Below, piece by piece: positions 1-12,100 of a stretch of DNA of 64,000 bases. The position numbers and the translations under genes are program-made. Numbering within the stretch: the first letter of the stretch is position 1; each line of letters starts with the position of its first letter. The stretch comes from Dendrobium chrysotoxum (Eukaryota; Streptophyta; Magnoliopsida; Asparagales; Orchidaceae): positions 72,829,021 through 72,893,020 of the forward strand of contig CM034300.1 of the NCBI GenBank assembly GCA_019925795.1, in the 5' to 3' direction. A model generated the notes under the pieces. The model made no database searches and was not told the DNA's origin. It saw only the letters and a list, made by a program, of their open reading frames with translations.

Positions 1-453
1 CCAATGCCACCATTTTGATGGATGCACCATCTGGATTCTTTTCACATTTTCACCCGTTTCATCAGTGTTTACTGAGTTCATTTCCTCTGCAGTATATATG
101 AGCTTTGACAGGGACAGACCTTCAGTGTGGAACACAAGCCATATCTCATTTGACTTAGATTCAAAAGATTCTACAAATCGAGCTATATGTTTTAAACCTT
201 CTTCACACTTAGCTTCAGTCATTTTGAAATTCCCAACATCTGTGCTCCTCATATCATATCCACATGTTTTTGCACCTACATCAGCTGTATCATTCCATAT
301 CAAGTTGTCAGAATGGATTTCACCTTCCTTTGAAAAAGTGGTAGATAATCCTGTCATCGGTATATCCCTCAATGAAAAGGAAGCATTTAAAAAAATTTCG
401 CCGAAGTACTTTTCACGCAGGCCACTCAAGTAAGCGCCACTTCCTTGCTCCAC
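1..453 (-). CDS. PP2C-kinase gene exon 11 (kinase N-lobe, open at window edge)
   Basis: Residues 710-860, 151 codons open to position 1. Acceptor TTCAG at 454. Begins VEQGSGAYLSGLREKYFGEI (kinase helix C region), then a Ser/Asp-rich insert, and near the edge ARFVESFESKSNEIWLVFHT followed by EGLSLSKLIYTAEE (kinase strand 5/hinge). HPSKWWHW is the last piece visible. The catalytic HRD and DFG motifs must lie to the left of the window. Confidence 0.92.
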   Translation of the reverse strand, partial: MEQGSGAYLSGLREKYFGEIFLNASFSLRDIPMTGLSTTFSKEGEIHSDNLIWNDTADVGAKTCGYDMRSTDVGNFKMTEAKCEEGLKHIARFVESFESKSNEIWLVFHTEGLSLSKLIYTAEEMNSVNTDETGENVKRIQMVHPSKWWHW

Positions 454-3400
454 CTGAATAGAAAAGACACTTCTAAGCAAATATTACATACCAGAATTTT
501 AAAATATCAGAAATTGCATAAAGATGTAACAATGAACTCCATACTTAACAATCATAAGTGAAAAAGTGACCAAATCAACTAGACATTCATCAAAATAAAG
601 CAGAAGTCCAGACTGAATAACAAAGTAGCAAGGAAAAAAAAAAGTAGAAGAGAAATAGAAAGAGACAAAGGTGGAATGCTCCATTTTTTTTCGGCCCAAA
701 CATGGCTCTATTTATAGGCTTTTACAATAGATAAAATCAAGAAGTAATAAATCACCGAGCCCAACAGTTCTTTATCTTCCTTCATGCCGCCTTAATGTTC
801 AATGGGATTATTACTTTCACCTCATCAATCTTATGGCCTATTGTAACTATTTTACAGTAATTTTTCTACCTATTCATCAATCCGTGAAGTATTTTCAGCA
901 ACTCCCTAGCCAGGAGAGATAACTCGTCCCCCTTGTCCTACCGCATCCTCTTCTTCGTAGGGACAGCTCACTAGTATATCACGGGTAATACAATGGATAA
1001 ATCATTGTCCAGAGTGAATGGTGGAGCATTGACCCATTGAAGAGAGGCCAGTGCCGAAAGTTGTGCAAATTCTGAAGAAGATAATGGCGATGATGATTAT
1101 GATAGTTCTAAGAAGTTTTGCTTGCGTCGTTGTTTGTTGACTTAGGTGTTTGTGTTTGGTTGCTTGTAGCGTTGATGTATCTTCCTTTCAATGAGGTGGT
1201 TTTGCCTTTTTTCCCCTAATTGTTGTAGTTGGTCGTGGTTTGCTTGTAGAACCCCCACACCACACACACACACACACAAAAGTATAATTCAAAAAACTCA
1301 AAATTAAGCATTTGTGCGCTGTTTCAATGCGGTTTAAAATTTTGCAATTTCAATACTCATGTGCATGTGGGCTCCAAAAATTCACACCCTAATCTCCCAC
1401 ATAGAAGAGTTTTAGGAAATTTGCCGAGTCAAATTTTCAGGAGGCTGATTAAAATCATCTATATAACCTAGAGGACCCACAAGAAAAGCCCTCTCAATCT
1501 CCAAAAGAATCATACTATATATCATCACCCATTACTGACTCAGAGAAAGAACTTCATTTCACGAAAAAGAGTGCAAAGATAACTCAAGTATAATATCTAA
1601 AATAAAATGTCACTAGCTCAATACAACTCTAATTACTATTGTCACAACCCAGCCCAGAGGCTCTACTTAACGAGACGAAAACAGACAGTCACACAGTTGA
1701 TTACATTTTTGTTTACTAACAATCTTCCAATACATAGAAAGAGCCACTTAAACCTCAAAATTTTGAAGTTAAAAACTATAAATATTTTTCTCTCGAAGTG
1801 TCACGCCTACGATACATATTTTCTCCTCTTTTACTCATTTAAATTAATCGAATAATACATGTGAATGTTTTTGCAAATAAAAAGTGAGTCACCACTCAGT
1901 GAGTATGTCATGTTTCTAAATTAGAGTAATACGCTTTTGAAATAATACACATGCTCATTTCAAAACATAAAATAATTCTATTTGAAATTTATTTTGAATA
2001 TGACCATCTAAGTTATGCATATTTATATGTATCACATATATCATATCTTTATCATTTCTATAAATAATACAACCGACATAGGAGATACTATCTAAAATAG
2101 TAACAATTAAGGTACTCCTTCATTTTCATTTTTATAACATTTTCCATTTAAGAGCAAGTAAATTGCATCCCCAATCAGTGCCATTGTCACAACCCAACCC
2201 GACCTGGATAGATCATATCGTGTTGAGCCGTGATAGGCTAATCCTAAGATCTAGTTTGGAATGTTTCAGATTCTCTTCTAATATTCATTTTAAATAAACT
2301 ATTGACTATAGAGCTATTAAAATATTTAAATACTGAAAATAAACTCATCCATAAGATTTTCATCATTTCATCAAAATATATCTACACTACAGTACATGGC
2401 TACATACAGAAACTATGGAACTGAACTAAATAATAAACTAATCATGACTGTATAAAAATCAAAATAGGAAAATACCTATAAACACAGATCGGATCCTAAA
2501 CTGCTAATCAACAGTCTCCTTCCCCTTCCCAGATCGTAAAAATCAGAAGTAAAACCACAGTGCGCTACAATAGTTCAGTAAGCTACACAAACCAAATCAA
2601 AATTTCCAAATTCTTTTATTAAATTTTGTTGAATATTTAAAAGCAGTTAAATAAAGTCTAATAAATTACTATGTTAAGAAATATAAAAGGAGCATAGCAG
2701 TTAGCCAATTATTTAAATAACAATATTAAACAGATAAATAAATTGCACTGCATATCATAGAGCAGTTCATATCATATTTTTCAGACCCAGACAGAATCTC
2801 AAAAGATTATGGCCCCTTATGACTTCATTTTGTGTTTATAGCACCAAAATATGCCGTTAGGCACCATAATATGACTAATAGCCACCAGAACATGCCTTAT
2901 AGGCACCAAAATATTCCCTGACATAGATAGAATGGTAAAGAATTTTGGCCCTTTATGGCTCATCGTAAATATAATTTAATCACATATGCACATATACCAT
3001 CACATTATAGCAGTTAAAGAGTGATTGAGCATTAGGGGTGTAACTGACTCAAGCCGGAGCGAGCTCGGGCTTGACTCGTTAACAAGCTCGACGAGTGGAG
3101 CTTATCAAGCTCGCGAGTTTCAAGCTCGACGGCTTATCGAGCTCGAGTTCAAACAACACATCGCTCAATTCACAAGCTCGTCGAGTGGCTCGCGAATAGA
3201 ATCGGAGTTTCGCGGTCAGGAAATCGAGGGCTGAAGTCCGCGGGCGAGAATTTCTGCAATCAAGAAATTTTGCAAAAGAGAAATTGCGGGCGGGAAAACC
3301 CGAGCGAGAAATCGCAGGCGGACGACTCACTTGGACACGGAGGCGGAAGACTCGCTCAAACTCAGATGACACGAACGACAGCAGAGGCTCACGAGCCGAC

Positions 3401-6150
3401 TCGAGCTCATTTACAATGGGATGAGTTCGAGTTAGAGCTCGCCTTTTGAGCTGGACTCGAGCTCGAGCTCGCTTTCTAACTAACGAGCTGAGCTCGATAG
3501 TGCCAAAACTTGACTCAGCTCGACTCGTTTACACCACTATTTAGCATGTGTGAAAATTGCACAATTTTTTATAACATTAGGCAACAGAAAGCCCTACTAA
3601 GAAAAATTGCACAATTTAAAAAAAAAATATCAAAGATTGTGTAAAATAATTTTAAGACTTTTATCATACTACAACACTATTTTTTAGCATCTAGATAATT
3701 TTCTATTCAATAAAAATCTTACAAATTTCAAAACCTCTGTTATAAATTCTAAAAAATACTCAAAACATGCATAATCGTAATCTCTATAACATGTAAAAAA
3801 TTATGCAGTAAAAGTTTTACCAGTGCAAAGTTATTAGCATTTTTCGCTAACGAAAATATAAATTTGATCAAAAAATTTGATAAAAACTTTATATTTTTGA
3901 AAATTGAGATAAATGTAATGTGACCTACCTTAAGACAAATAAGTTTCCCATCTGGGCCGACGAACAAAAACGGCTTAAAGTCAAACAAAATCATATTTTT
4001 ATTTTCTCTCTCCTCTCTTTTTCTTTCTTTTTTCCCCAAATCACTTCTGTTAATGAACATCAAAAAGGCAATGCTTTAAAAAGATTTTTTTTCATTAGAG
4101 GAAATGATTTTATAATAAAATATTATTATTTCTAATTATTTAATTTTTGAGCATAAAATTTATTTAAATTCTTTTATATCTTTAAATATAAAAATTGCAG
4201 AAAAATATTCACAGATTAGCTAATAATGTTTAAGACACTTTGGTGAAATCAAATTGTAAAACGGATACCTGTTGGTCCCAAAAACTCCAATTATACAGAT
4301 AGATGTCAATTTCTTGAGGAATTTCACGAGTGCCCAAAAATTATGAAATAATAATATCTATGCTACGGCAAAAAGACGGTTTGTGATTTAAACTTATAAT
4401 GATTCCGGAAAAAAAAAATTTGACCTTCTAAGTCAAAACAAATTTTAAAAAAATTAAGGGTTTTCACAGTCACAAGGGGGTGTTCTCCATCAATCAATCA
4501 TGCACATACAAGCATATCTATCTAACTATTTATTTCCTATAACATTCATCAACTTTATGTAGTAATATAAAATATAACATGCTAATTACCATTTAATTTA
4601 AAATAATCAATCATTTGATATGTGAAAGATAAATCATTTGCAATAACAATTAAATACAATTAGAAGAAGCAATATAATTACCGTAATTCAGGATCATGAG
4701 TACTCATCTCGAATCTAGACATTGTGATACTTTACTCTTTCTCCTTACACCCACGTTGATATATTTAGCACCTATATAAAGACCTTACCATTAAAATTTA
4801 AATGATAAATTACTCTTAATTTAATTTTTCTTATTTTAAATTAGTTTATGATTTATTTAAATTTCTCATATATTTTTAAATTATATGCACTATCTTTCTC
4901 TTTCTAAATTTACATACAAAATTCAACTGAATATTCATAACCTAATTGATGAAATTTTAAATCCACTATTATAATTAATTTAATTTCTATTAAATATGTC
5001 AATTATTACTAGTCATTTAATCTATTATTTGTGTATGTAAAATCTCTTTTTATAAAGTTTATTTAATCGTATGGAAATAACCTATCTAGTTGTGAATGTA
5101 TTTACTAAAATTTCTAGTATATATTAAATTTACTCCTAAATTATTTTATTGCTTAAAGAATAATTTATTTAAATAAAATCTCTCATAAATTTATGCAATA
5201 AAATTTACACAAGCTCTCTCTCTCTATGATATATTTTATAAAAAGTATGCTCTACTCAATTAATTAAAATTTTCCCATAATCTCATTTATTACTTAAAAT
5301 CTCTCACTCTCTCTATATAAATATAAATTCAAAAATAGAAAAATCCTAATTTATTTAGACTTCTTTTCCATGCGGCCAGTTGGTCGATGAAATGTGTTCC
5401 TCCCCCTTGATCTGTGTTCGATGCCCCTAACAGCCAACAACAACAACAACAATAACAACAATAGCAAGCCTTTATCCCACTACGTGGGGTCAGCTATATG
5501 AATCATCTTTCTCCATTGTGTCATGTTAAGAGTCAAATTCTCATTTAAATCTAATAAAGAAAGGTTATTTCTAATATTTTCTAACAAAGCCTTTTTAAGT
5601 CTACCTCAACCTTTCTTAACATAAGCCAAATCTAATATATCTACTTACCTAACAGGGTCATCGGAAGGCCGTTGTTTTATGTGACCAAATCATCTAAGGC
5701 GACTCTCTCTAATCTTATCTTCCACTATAGCTACTCCAACATTTTCATGTATATGCTCATTCCGTATCCTGTCTCTAAGAGTAAAGCCACTCATCCACCT
5801 GAGCATCCTCATCTCTGCAACACTTAACTTAATATTATGCTTCTCTTTTAATGACCAACATTCTGCACCATAAAGCATTATAGGTCTCACTACCATCTTA
5901 TAGAATTTTCCCTTAAGTTTGAGAGGGCCTTTTCTATCACACAACAAGCCCGATGCATTCCTCCACTTCAACCATCAACCTCGAATTCTACTAATAATAT
6001 CTCCATCTATTTCACCATTACTCTATTTCACCATCTTATCTAACAGTATTGTTGCCAGATCCCAAGTCCTAGATGAGAAAATTGGAGGGATGTGTTAGGT
6101 AGTCAACATCCAACGTTAAACTTGTCGAATAATCATGACATTATACCCTT

Positions 6151-6184
<34 letters not shown>

Positions 6185-9100
6185 CAAAATCTTTATAAAT
6201 AAATTTTAAATAACTTATTTGAAGAACTCACTTTATCCTTAAATAGCCAGTTAGCCTTAGCCCTCGCCCACGCTTGTCTCTTCCACACTCACTGCTCAAG
6301 CTCTCTCTTTTGTTATCTCTTTCTCTACCAATCTCCCTCATCTCTCATTCACTCCTCGATACCTCACTCTCGTTTCGGCCAAACCCTTCGTTTGGAAACG
6401 GCGATTCCACTTCGTCTTCTTCCGTTCATGCGATCAGCACTTCTCCTTCGCCTTCTTCGACTAAAATCGACCAAGCCCACCGTAACCCTAGCAACGAAAC
6501 AAGCGTCAGAAACCCTTTGGCCACTTTGTCTTCACACGGCTCAAGGTAACGAAAGCTTATTCCTTCTGCTTCATTTTCTTTGTGCTCTTCATGTTACTGG
6601 ACCCACTCGGGTTCGGGATATTACAATTATAATGAATTTAAAGAAAACAATCTCAATAGCCTCTTTTATCGATGACCACTTCTTCGAAGAGGTAGCAAGT
6701 CCTGTTAAGGATCAATAAACATAGTAATTCCTCCAAAACAGAAAAAGAATAAATATAAAGTGAAAACAGATCAATGAAAATTCTCTCTCTCATGCTCCTA
6801 TTAAGTCTCCAAAGACTCCCAAAGAAGTCATGGATCACAATTTCTTAACCAGCCACCATAAACTACTAATACTATTAAGCATCTATAATTCCCTCGTTTG
6901 TTGCAAATCAATCAAGATATACTTAACAAAGTTTTAAAAAAGTCAGGGTAGTATCAAGCATCTTAGTTGAGCAAAGCATGGAAGCTCTAATTGCCTAAGC
7001 TCATTACAATCACCTTCGACAAAGATGACTTCCTCTTATGTACCACTATACCTAATCAGTCGCTCTACGTTACATTAAAAAGCAATGTTATTCAAATGAA
7101 CAAAATCATCATTGAGTCAAGCTCAAAAAAGAATAAGATGTTTCTCCAGAGCTTCAAAGAATAAGGGAAAAAAACCTTAGGGACCCTTATCTTAAACCTC
7201 CAATTCAGTAAGCTTTATAGAGGTAAAATTCCATGCAATTGAGTATAATAATTTTTCGTTAGCATTCAAAAAATAATGGTTCTATACTTCTATATTATAT
7301 AGTATCATACACTCCACTCTCCATCGCTGTATGAACTCAAAATGGAGAGGAGCACCAAATTGATGACAATGTGCAATCATTCATATGTCATTAAAATATA
7401 CAATATTGTTAACATTTCATTTACAGGTGTCAAAATTTGACCTGACCCGCCAACCCAACTCGAACCCAACCCAAAATTTCGGATTTGGGTTGACCCGTTT
7501 AACAATTGCGTCGGGTTTGGAGTCTACAAATCCGACCCGTTTAATAAACGAATCGGGCACAAGTCAACCCGCCAACCCGAAATTAACCCGATTTTGACTC
7601 GGATCTGACGGTTTTATAGATTTGGCCAAAGAAGCGTGCGAAATCCGAAATGGAAGAGGCGGAGAAAGGACGGGAGGCGAGAATGCGGGATTTTGTTTCG
7701 TACTTTCGTTCGTTGTTTTGGTTCGGCACTTCAGCCATTCAGGTTAGCAGATCAGCACGCTACGCATGAAAGCCAAAAAGGCAGAAAAGTGGGGGCCGAG
7801 CGAGCAGAAGCAGATTTACAGGATTTGGCCGAAGAAGCGTGCGAAATGGAAGAAAGGAGAGAAAGCAGATGAAAGCGAGCAGTCAAGTGGGGATTTGACT
7901 GAAGAAGCGTGCAAAATGGAATATTGGAAGTAGCAAAAAAAATTAAAAGAACAGGTTGGTGGATCGTGTTGGGTTGACCCATGTTTGAACCGAGTTCGGG
8001 TCCGGGTTTGCGACCCGTTTCCCTAATAGGGTCGGATTTGAGTTGGGTCAGATGATGGTGGGTCATTTTCAGGTTGGACCCGAACCTGACCCGAAAACCC
8101 ATTTTGACACTCCTAATTTCATCGCAAGGCTATAAATCTTCCAGCAAAATATATAGCTTAAGTTGTCATAACATAACTAAAAGCTACAAAGTCAAAGGTA
8201 TAGGATAAGCATATTAAGAGCTTTCTCTTGTGACATAGAAGACTGTCCCTCTTAAAACAACAAAAGAAAGCCTCTCTCCTAAAAGGATGGCTAATTACCA
8301 AATCTCTATGAGCACTATGTCAATATCCATTGTGCCACATACTTACGTAAAAATACTGACTACCAAAGTAGAAGTTCAATAATATGTTCGTTATTACAAT
8401 CTACTTGTTAATCTAAAAAAGGTTATTAAAGAGCTTGTAGATGATTGTTGATCGTTTCAAAATTTTGATTGTTGGTCCAAGTATTATTGGAGACATTCCA
8501 AATGCCAAGATTATAAGCATTACCTTTTTTGGGCAACTCATAAATAGAATAATAAGACCCAAACTTCAAATCAAATTGATTTCAACACAAATCAAGAGTC
8601 TAAATAACAAACATAAGGCCTTCCCCGCCCTTGGCCTCCAACACCAATTAATGAAGCTAACTCCTCTGCTAGTAAGCCTATCAAATCAATCCAAATGAAA
8701 CTCATCTATCAAACTTCATTTTTCTTAGAGACTCTTCAAGTAAAACTTTAACCCATGGACAACTAATGGTCATGCCATGCATTTGAGTACTAACTAGTCA
8801 TATCTAGTACTTCTAAATCGCAAATAACCATGTTGTATGCCTTTAAACTATTCAATGCAATAGATAGAGTCATTCCTCTGCCGGTGAATGAGTTGACATC
8901 AACCTCAAAAGCATATCTTCAACAAACATTTCCATCAAGATTTGTTCGAGACACCCAAGATGAGATAACCCATGATTGTTAATCAAGCTCTTTGGATGAT
9001 ATGGCCCAATACCATATGATGTTTTAAACTGGGTCAGTTAGTAAATCCAAGTTTATGAAACAATAGGAACTTGATCAAGCTCATTTCAATCATCATTATA

Positions 9101-12100
9101 ATTTCTCAGGTAATAAAATTCAATACAAAACCCTAAAGGTTGAATCTAAAATTAAGCATGAGTAACCTCCCTAATTAAGAATACTCTTCAGCAACATGCA
9201 TGATAATTAATTAGTGGAACTTACATTTAGGTGTGTAACAAAGCCAAGCCAACTCAAACTCGACTCAATAAATAGTTGTAAGCCAAACTCGATGAACAAC
9301 AAGCCAAGCCTGAGCTAACCCCGACTTAACTCATCAGCCTGTTCGTTTAAAAATGTCAATATAAATATATTTAAAATATATTAAAATTAAATAAGTTTAG
9401 TATAAAGTTGTTAAAAATATTTAAACATTAAATCTCTTTTACTTATTTCAACTGATTTTTTTTATTATTTATCATTTAATTTCTTTTTTTTTATAATCCT
9501 ATTAAGATAAATACCTGAATAAGATTAATGTTCTCTCTTTTATAACAAATAAGTTGACTCTTGAGCTGACTCGAACTCGTAGAATTAAGCTCAAGCTCGA
9601 GCTCGAGCTAAAACTATATTAATTAATCAAATTCAAGCTCAAGCTGAGAGCTCAACTCGACTCATTTACATCTCTATTTAACGCCCATAAGAATTCTAAA
9701 CACAAAATCTATATAAATCTTGATCCAATATCAAGGGAATTTTGATTAGAAAAACCTAAGCTACCTCAAGTAAAATTATGCTCGAGTTCTCACTACCTCG
9801 AGGAGGCTCAGAGGAGGGGTGGCATTCTCCAAACGATCAAAATACAACTAGCTTGAAATCAATGAATCAAGGAAGGTTAGAATTAAACTCTAAAAATGCT
9901 CTTGCAAATTTTGAGTTGGAATTTCATCAAGGACACTTAATACATTGTTGACCTCCACAAAAAAAAATCATATAAAAAGTATATAGATGTCTGTACCTGC
10001 TCAACCTCCACTGAAAAGGACCAGAAAATCAGCAGAAATCTTGCTGATTCGGCGCCGTTCGCGTCATTTCCCTTGAACCCCGCTGCCAGCTCCTCTACCC
10101 GTCGCTACTTCCGTTAATAAAACTGGAATCGAACTTCAGTTCAGGGTCTTCTTTTCCGCTTCTTCCACATGACTTCTTCCTCGCACGTAGAAATCCCGCT
10201 ATTTTCTTCTCTCATTCGCACCCACTGCTGCGAGAATACCCCTAGTCCCGATCGAAGTCCTTCCCCATCTCCAAGCCGCGAATCCTCCGACCCAGACCCC
10301 GTCGACCCTAGCTCCTGCCCGAGCTTCCCTTCGCTAGAAACCGCAAAGCCGACGCTAGCTCCGACCTTCCCACTCCCATTCTGACTCCTCTCCACCTCTC
10401 CCGGCGCTGCATCCGAACTCTGGAAGCCAACCGAAGCTCCCATAGCCCGACCTTCTCTAAGTCCGTCTCCTCCCTGCTCCTTGTCTGATTCCACACAGCA
10501 GACCCGATGCCTCCTCTTTCCTCTGCCTCCCTCTGCTGCAGGTTGACTTCGCTCATTCGACGCCGTTCCCTTCCTGTGGGATCGAGAGTTACGACATTTT
10601 TATCGGAAGCAACAGTGGGAGCTCGATCATTGTGAAGGTAATTTACTCCCATTCGCGAGCTTCTTCGGCCAAGGGAACTTACCGCTTGGGTTTGAGAGAG
10701 TTAAATCTATGTCTAACAGGATTTAGCATCTTGCTCAAATATTGTACAAATCCTGTATCCCGACAGTCTTAGCTTAAATCTTGCTCATATCATGTATAAT
10801 CCTATGTCTAAGCAGCCCGATTGCAATTAAATACTGATTTATTGTAATTAATTAGTTATTAATTTTAACTAATTTTAGTTAATTAGTATTAATTGTAAAT
10901 TAATTATTATTAATTATAATTAAGTACGATTAATCTTAATTAATTGTAGTTAATTAATCATTAAATAATAATTAATTATAATTAGTTTTAATTAACTATT
11001 ATTAGTTCTAATTAATTATAATTAATTATTACATTTAAAAAAAATGCTTGCCTCGATCCGCGAGCCTCCACCGTCGACGTCCGCTTGCAAAGGTATAATC
11101 CCCTAAAACTTTGAAAACTCGTTCTCGGCGACTGCAACGCGACGAACAACCACCCATACACGCTTTTCTCTAGCGTGGTGGGAGGGAATTCGCCGCAATG
11201 TTAGCAGCGACGCGGGCAATCTCCTAAAGTCCTGTTTTCGGTGTTTGCGACGCGCCAAGGGACCCCCTATGCACGCTTTTCTCTAGCGTGGTGGGAGGAA
11301 ACTCGGTGCGGCGCTTACAGCGAGGCAGGCAAGCCTTATGCGTACTTTTTTTAGCACGGCGAGGCAAAAATATAAGTACCCGTACGCGGCTCTGTACCTG
11401 CGGGGAAAGCAAACTATGCTCTTTTAAAACAGGTACATTTGAAGACCCATGCACGCCTTTTTCTGGCGTGATGGGGTTGAAGACTTTACACGGCCGCAGT
11501 GTCCTCGAAAGAGGGCACCTACCATGCACGCTTTTCTCTAGAGTGGTGGGAAAGGCCCAGTTTTTCATAGTTTCTCCTAAACGGGGGAGACGCCAGAATG
11601 CTGCCAAAATTTCGGGTGAACAGAAGACCTCACTTGAACCTGATTTGAACTCAAAAGACCACATGAACTGAACATAAAATTGAGCCTAAATCAAACTTAA
11701 ATGAACTCAAATATAAATGAAATCAAGCATGAATTTGGACTCGCAACAAGTGGCAATGAATTGGGCTCAAACTGAACTTAATTCGAACCGCAGTGGACTT
11801 GACTTGAACTATTTGAACACAAGCAAAAGAACTTGCAAGGACTTGTGAACTAGGATCTGATTTGACTCAAACATAGCGGATGTCAACAGAACTTTAACAA
11901 AATGTCAAAGATTTGGACAACAGGGGACTTGAATCAAACTCGAACTGAGCTCGAGCTTGAACTCTACTTGAAAATGACACAAGGGATTCAAACAATTAAT
12001 AAAATATTTGAATCTAAATGAAATAAGTTCATATTTGAACTTGATTGAATATTAAGAGAATATGACCTAAACCATTTGGACTCAAACTCAAGTGAATAAG

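Larger units (their letters stand above)
2185..4468. repeat. TGTCACAACCC-type repeat, copy 2, with nested hAT-like MITE
   Basis: Begins TGTCACAACCCAACCCG and appears to end GGGTTTTCACA, a TG...CA structure. Flanking pentamers GCCAT and GTCAC agree at only 3 of 5 bases, so the ends are tentative. Inside are a 20-22 bp tandem repeat (2841-2920) and a MITE (3033-3539). No coding domain seen. Confidence 0.4.

Noticed and set aside
3025..3372. ORFs on both strands in a GC-richer patch
   Set aside because: Entirely inside the GAGCTC-rich MITE; no protein signature.
5690..5971. 93-codon ORF as a stand-alone gene
   Set aside because: It is the LINE reverse-transcriptase tail, 5' truncated and with related copies at 18.9 and 37 kb.
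6274..6718. Ser/Leu-rich ORFs
   Set aside because: CT-rich leader-like DNA; no domain, and a donor-like site cuts through them.
10141..10652. Overlapping ORFs of 71-117 codons
   Set aside because: Low-complexity CT/CpG-rich island; three frames open at once and no known domain.
11224..11671. Opposing ORFs of 146 and 127 codons
   Set aside because: Both come from the palindromic hairpin array; the repeated TLEKSVHG-type peptide is just the translated repeat.
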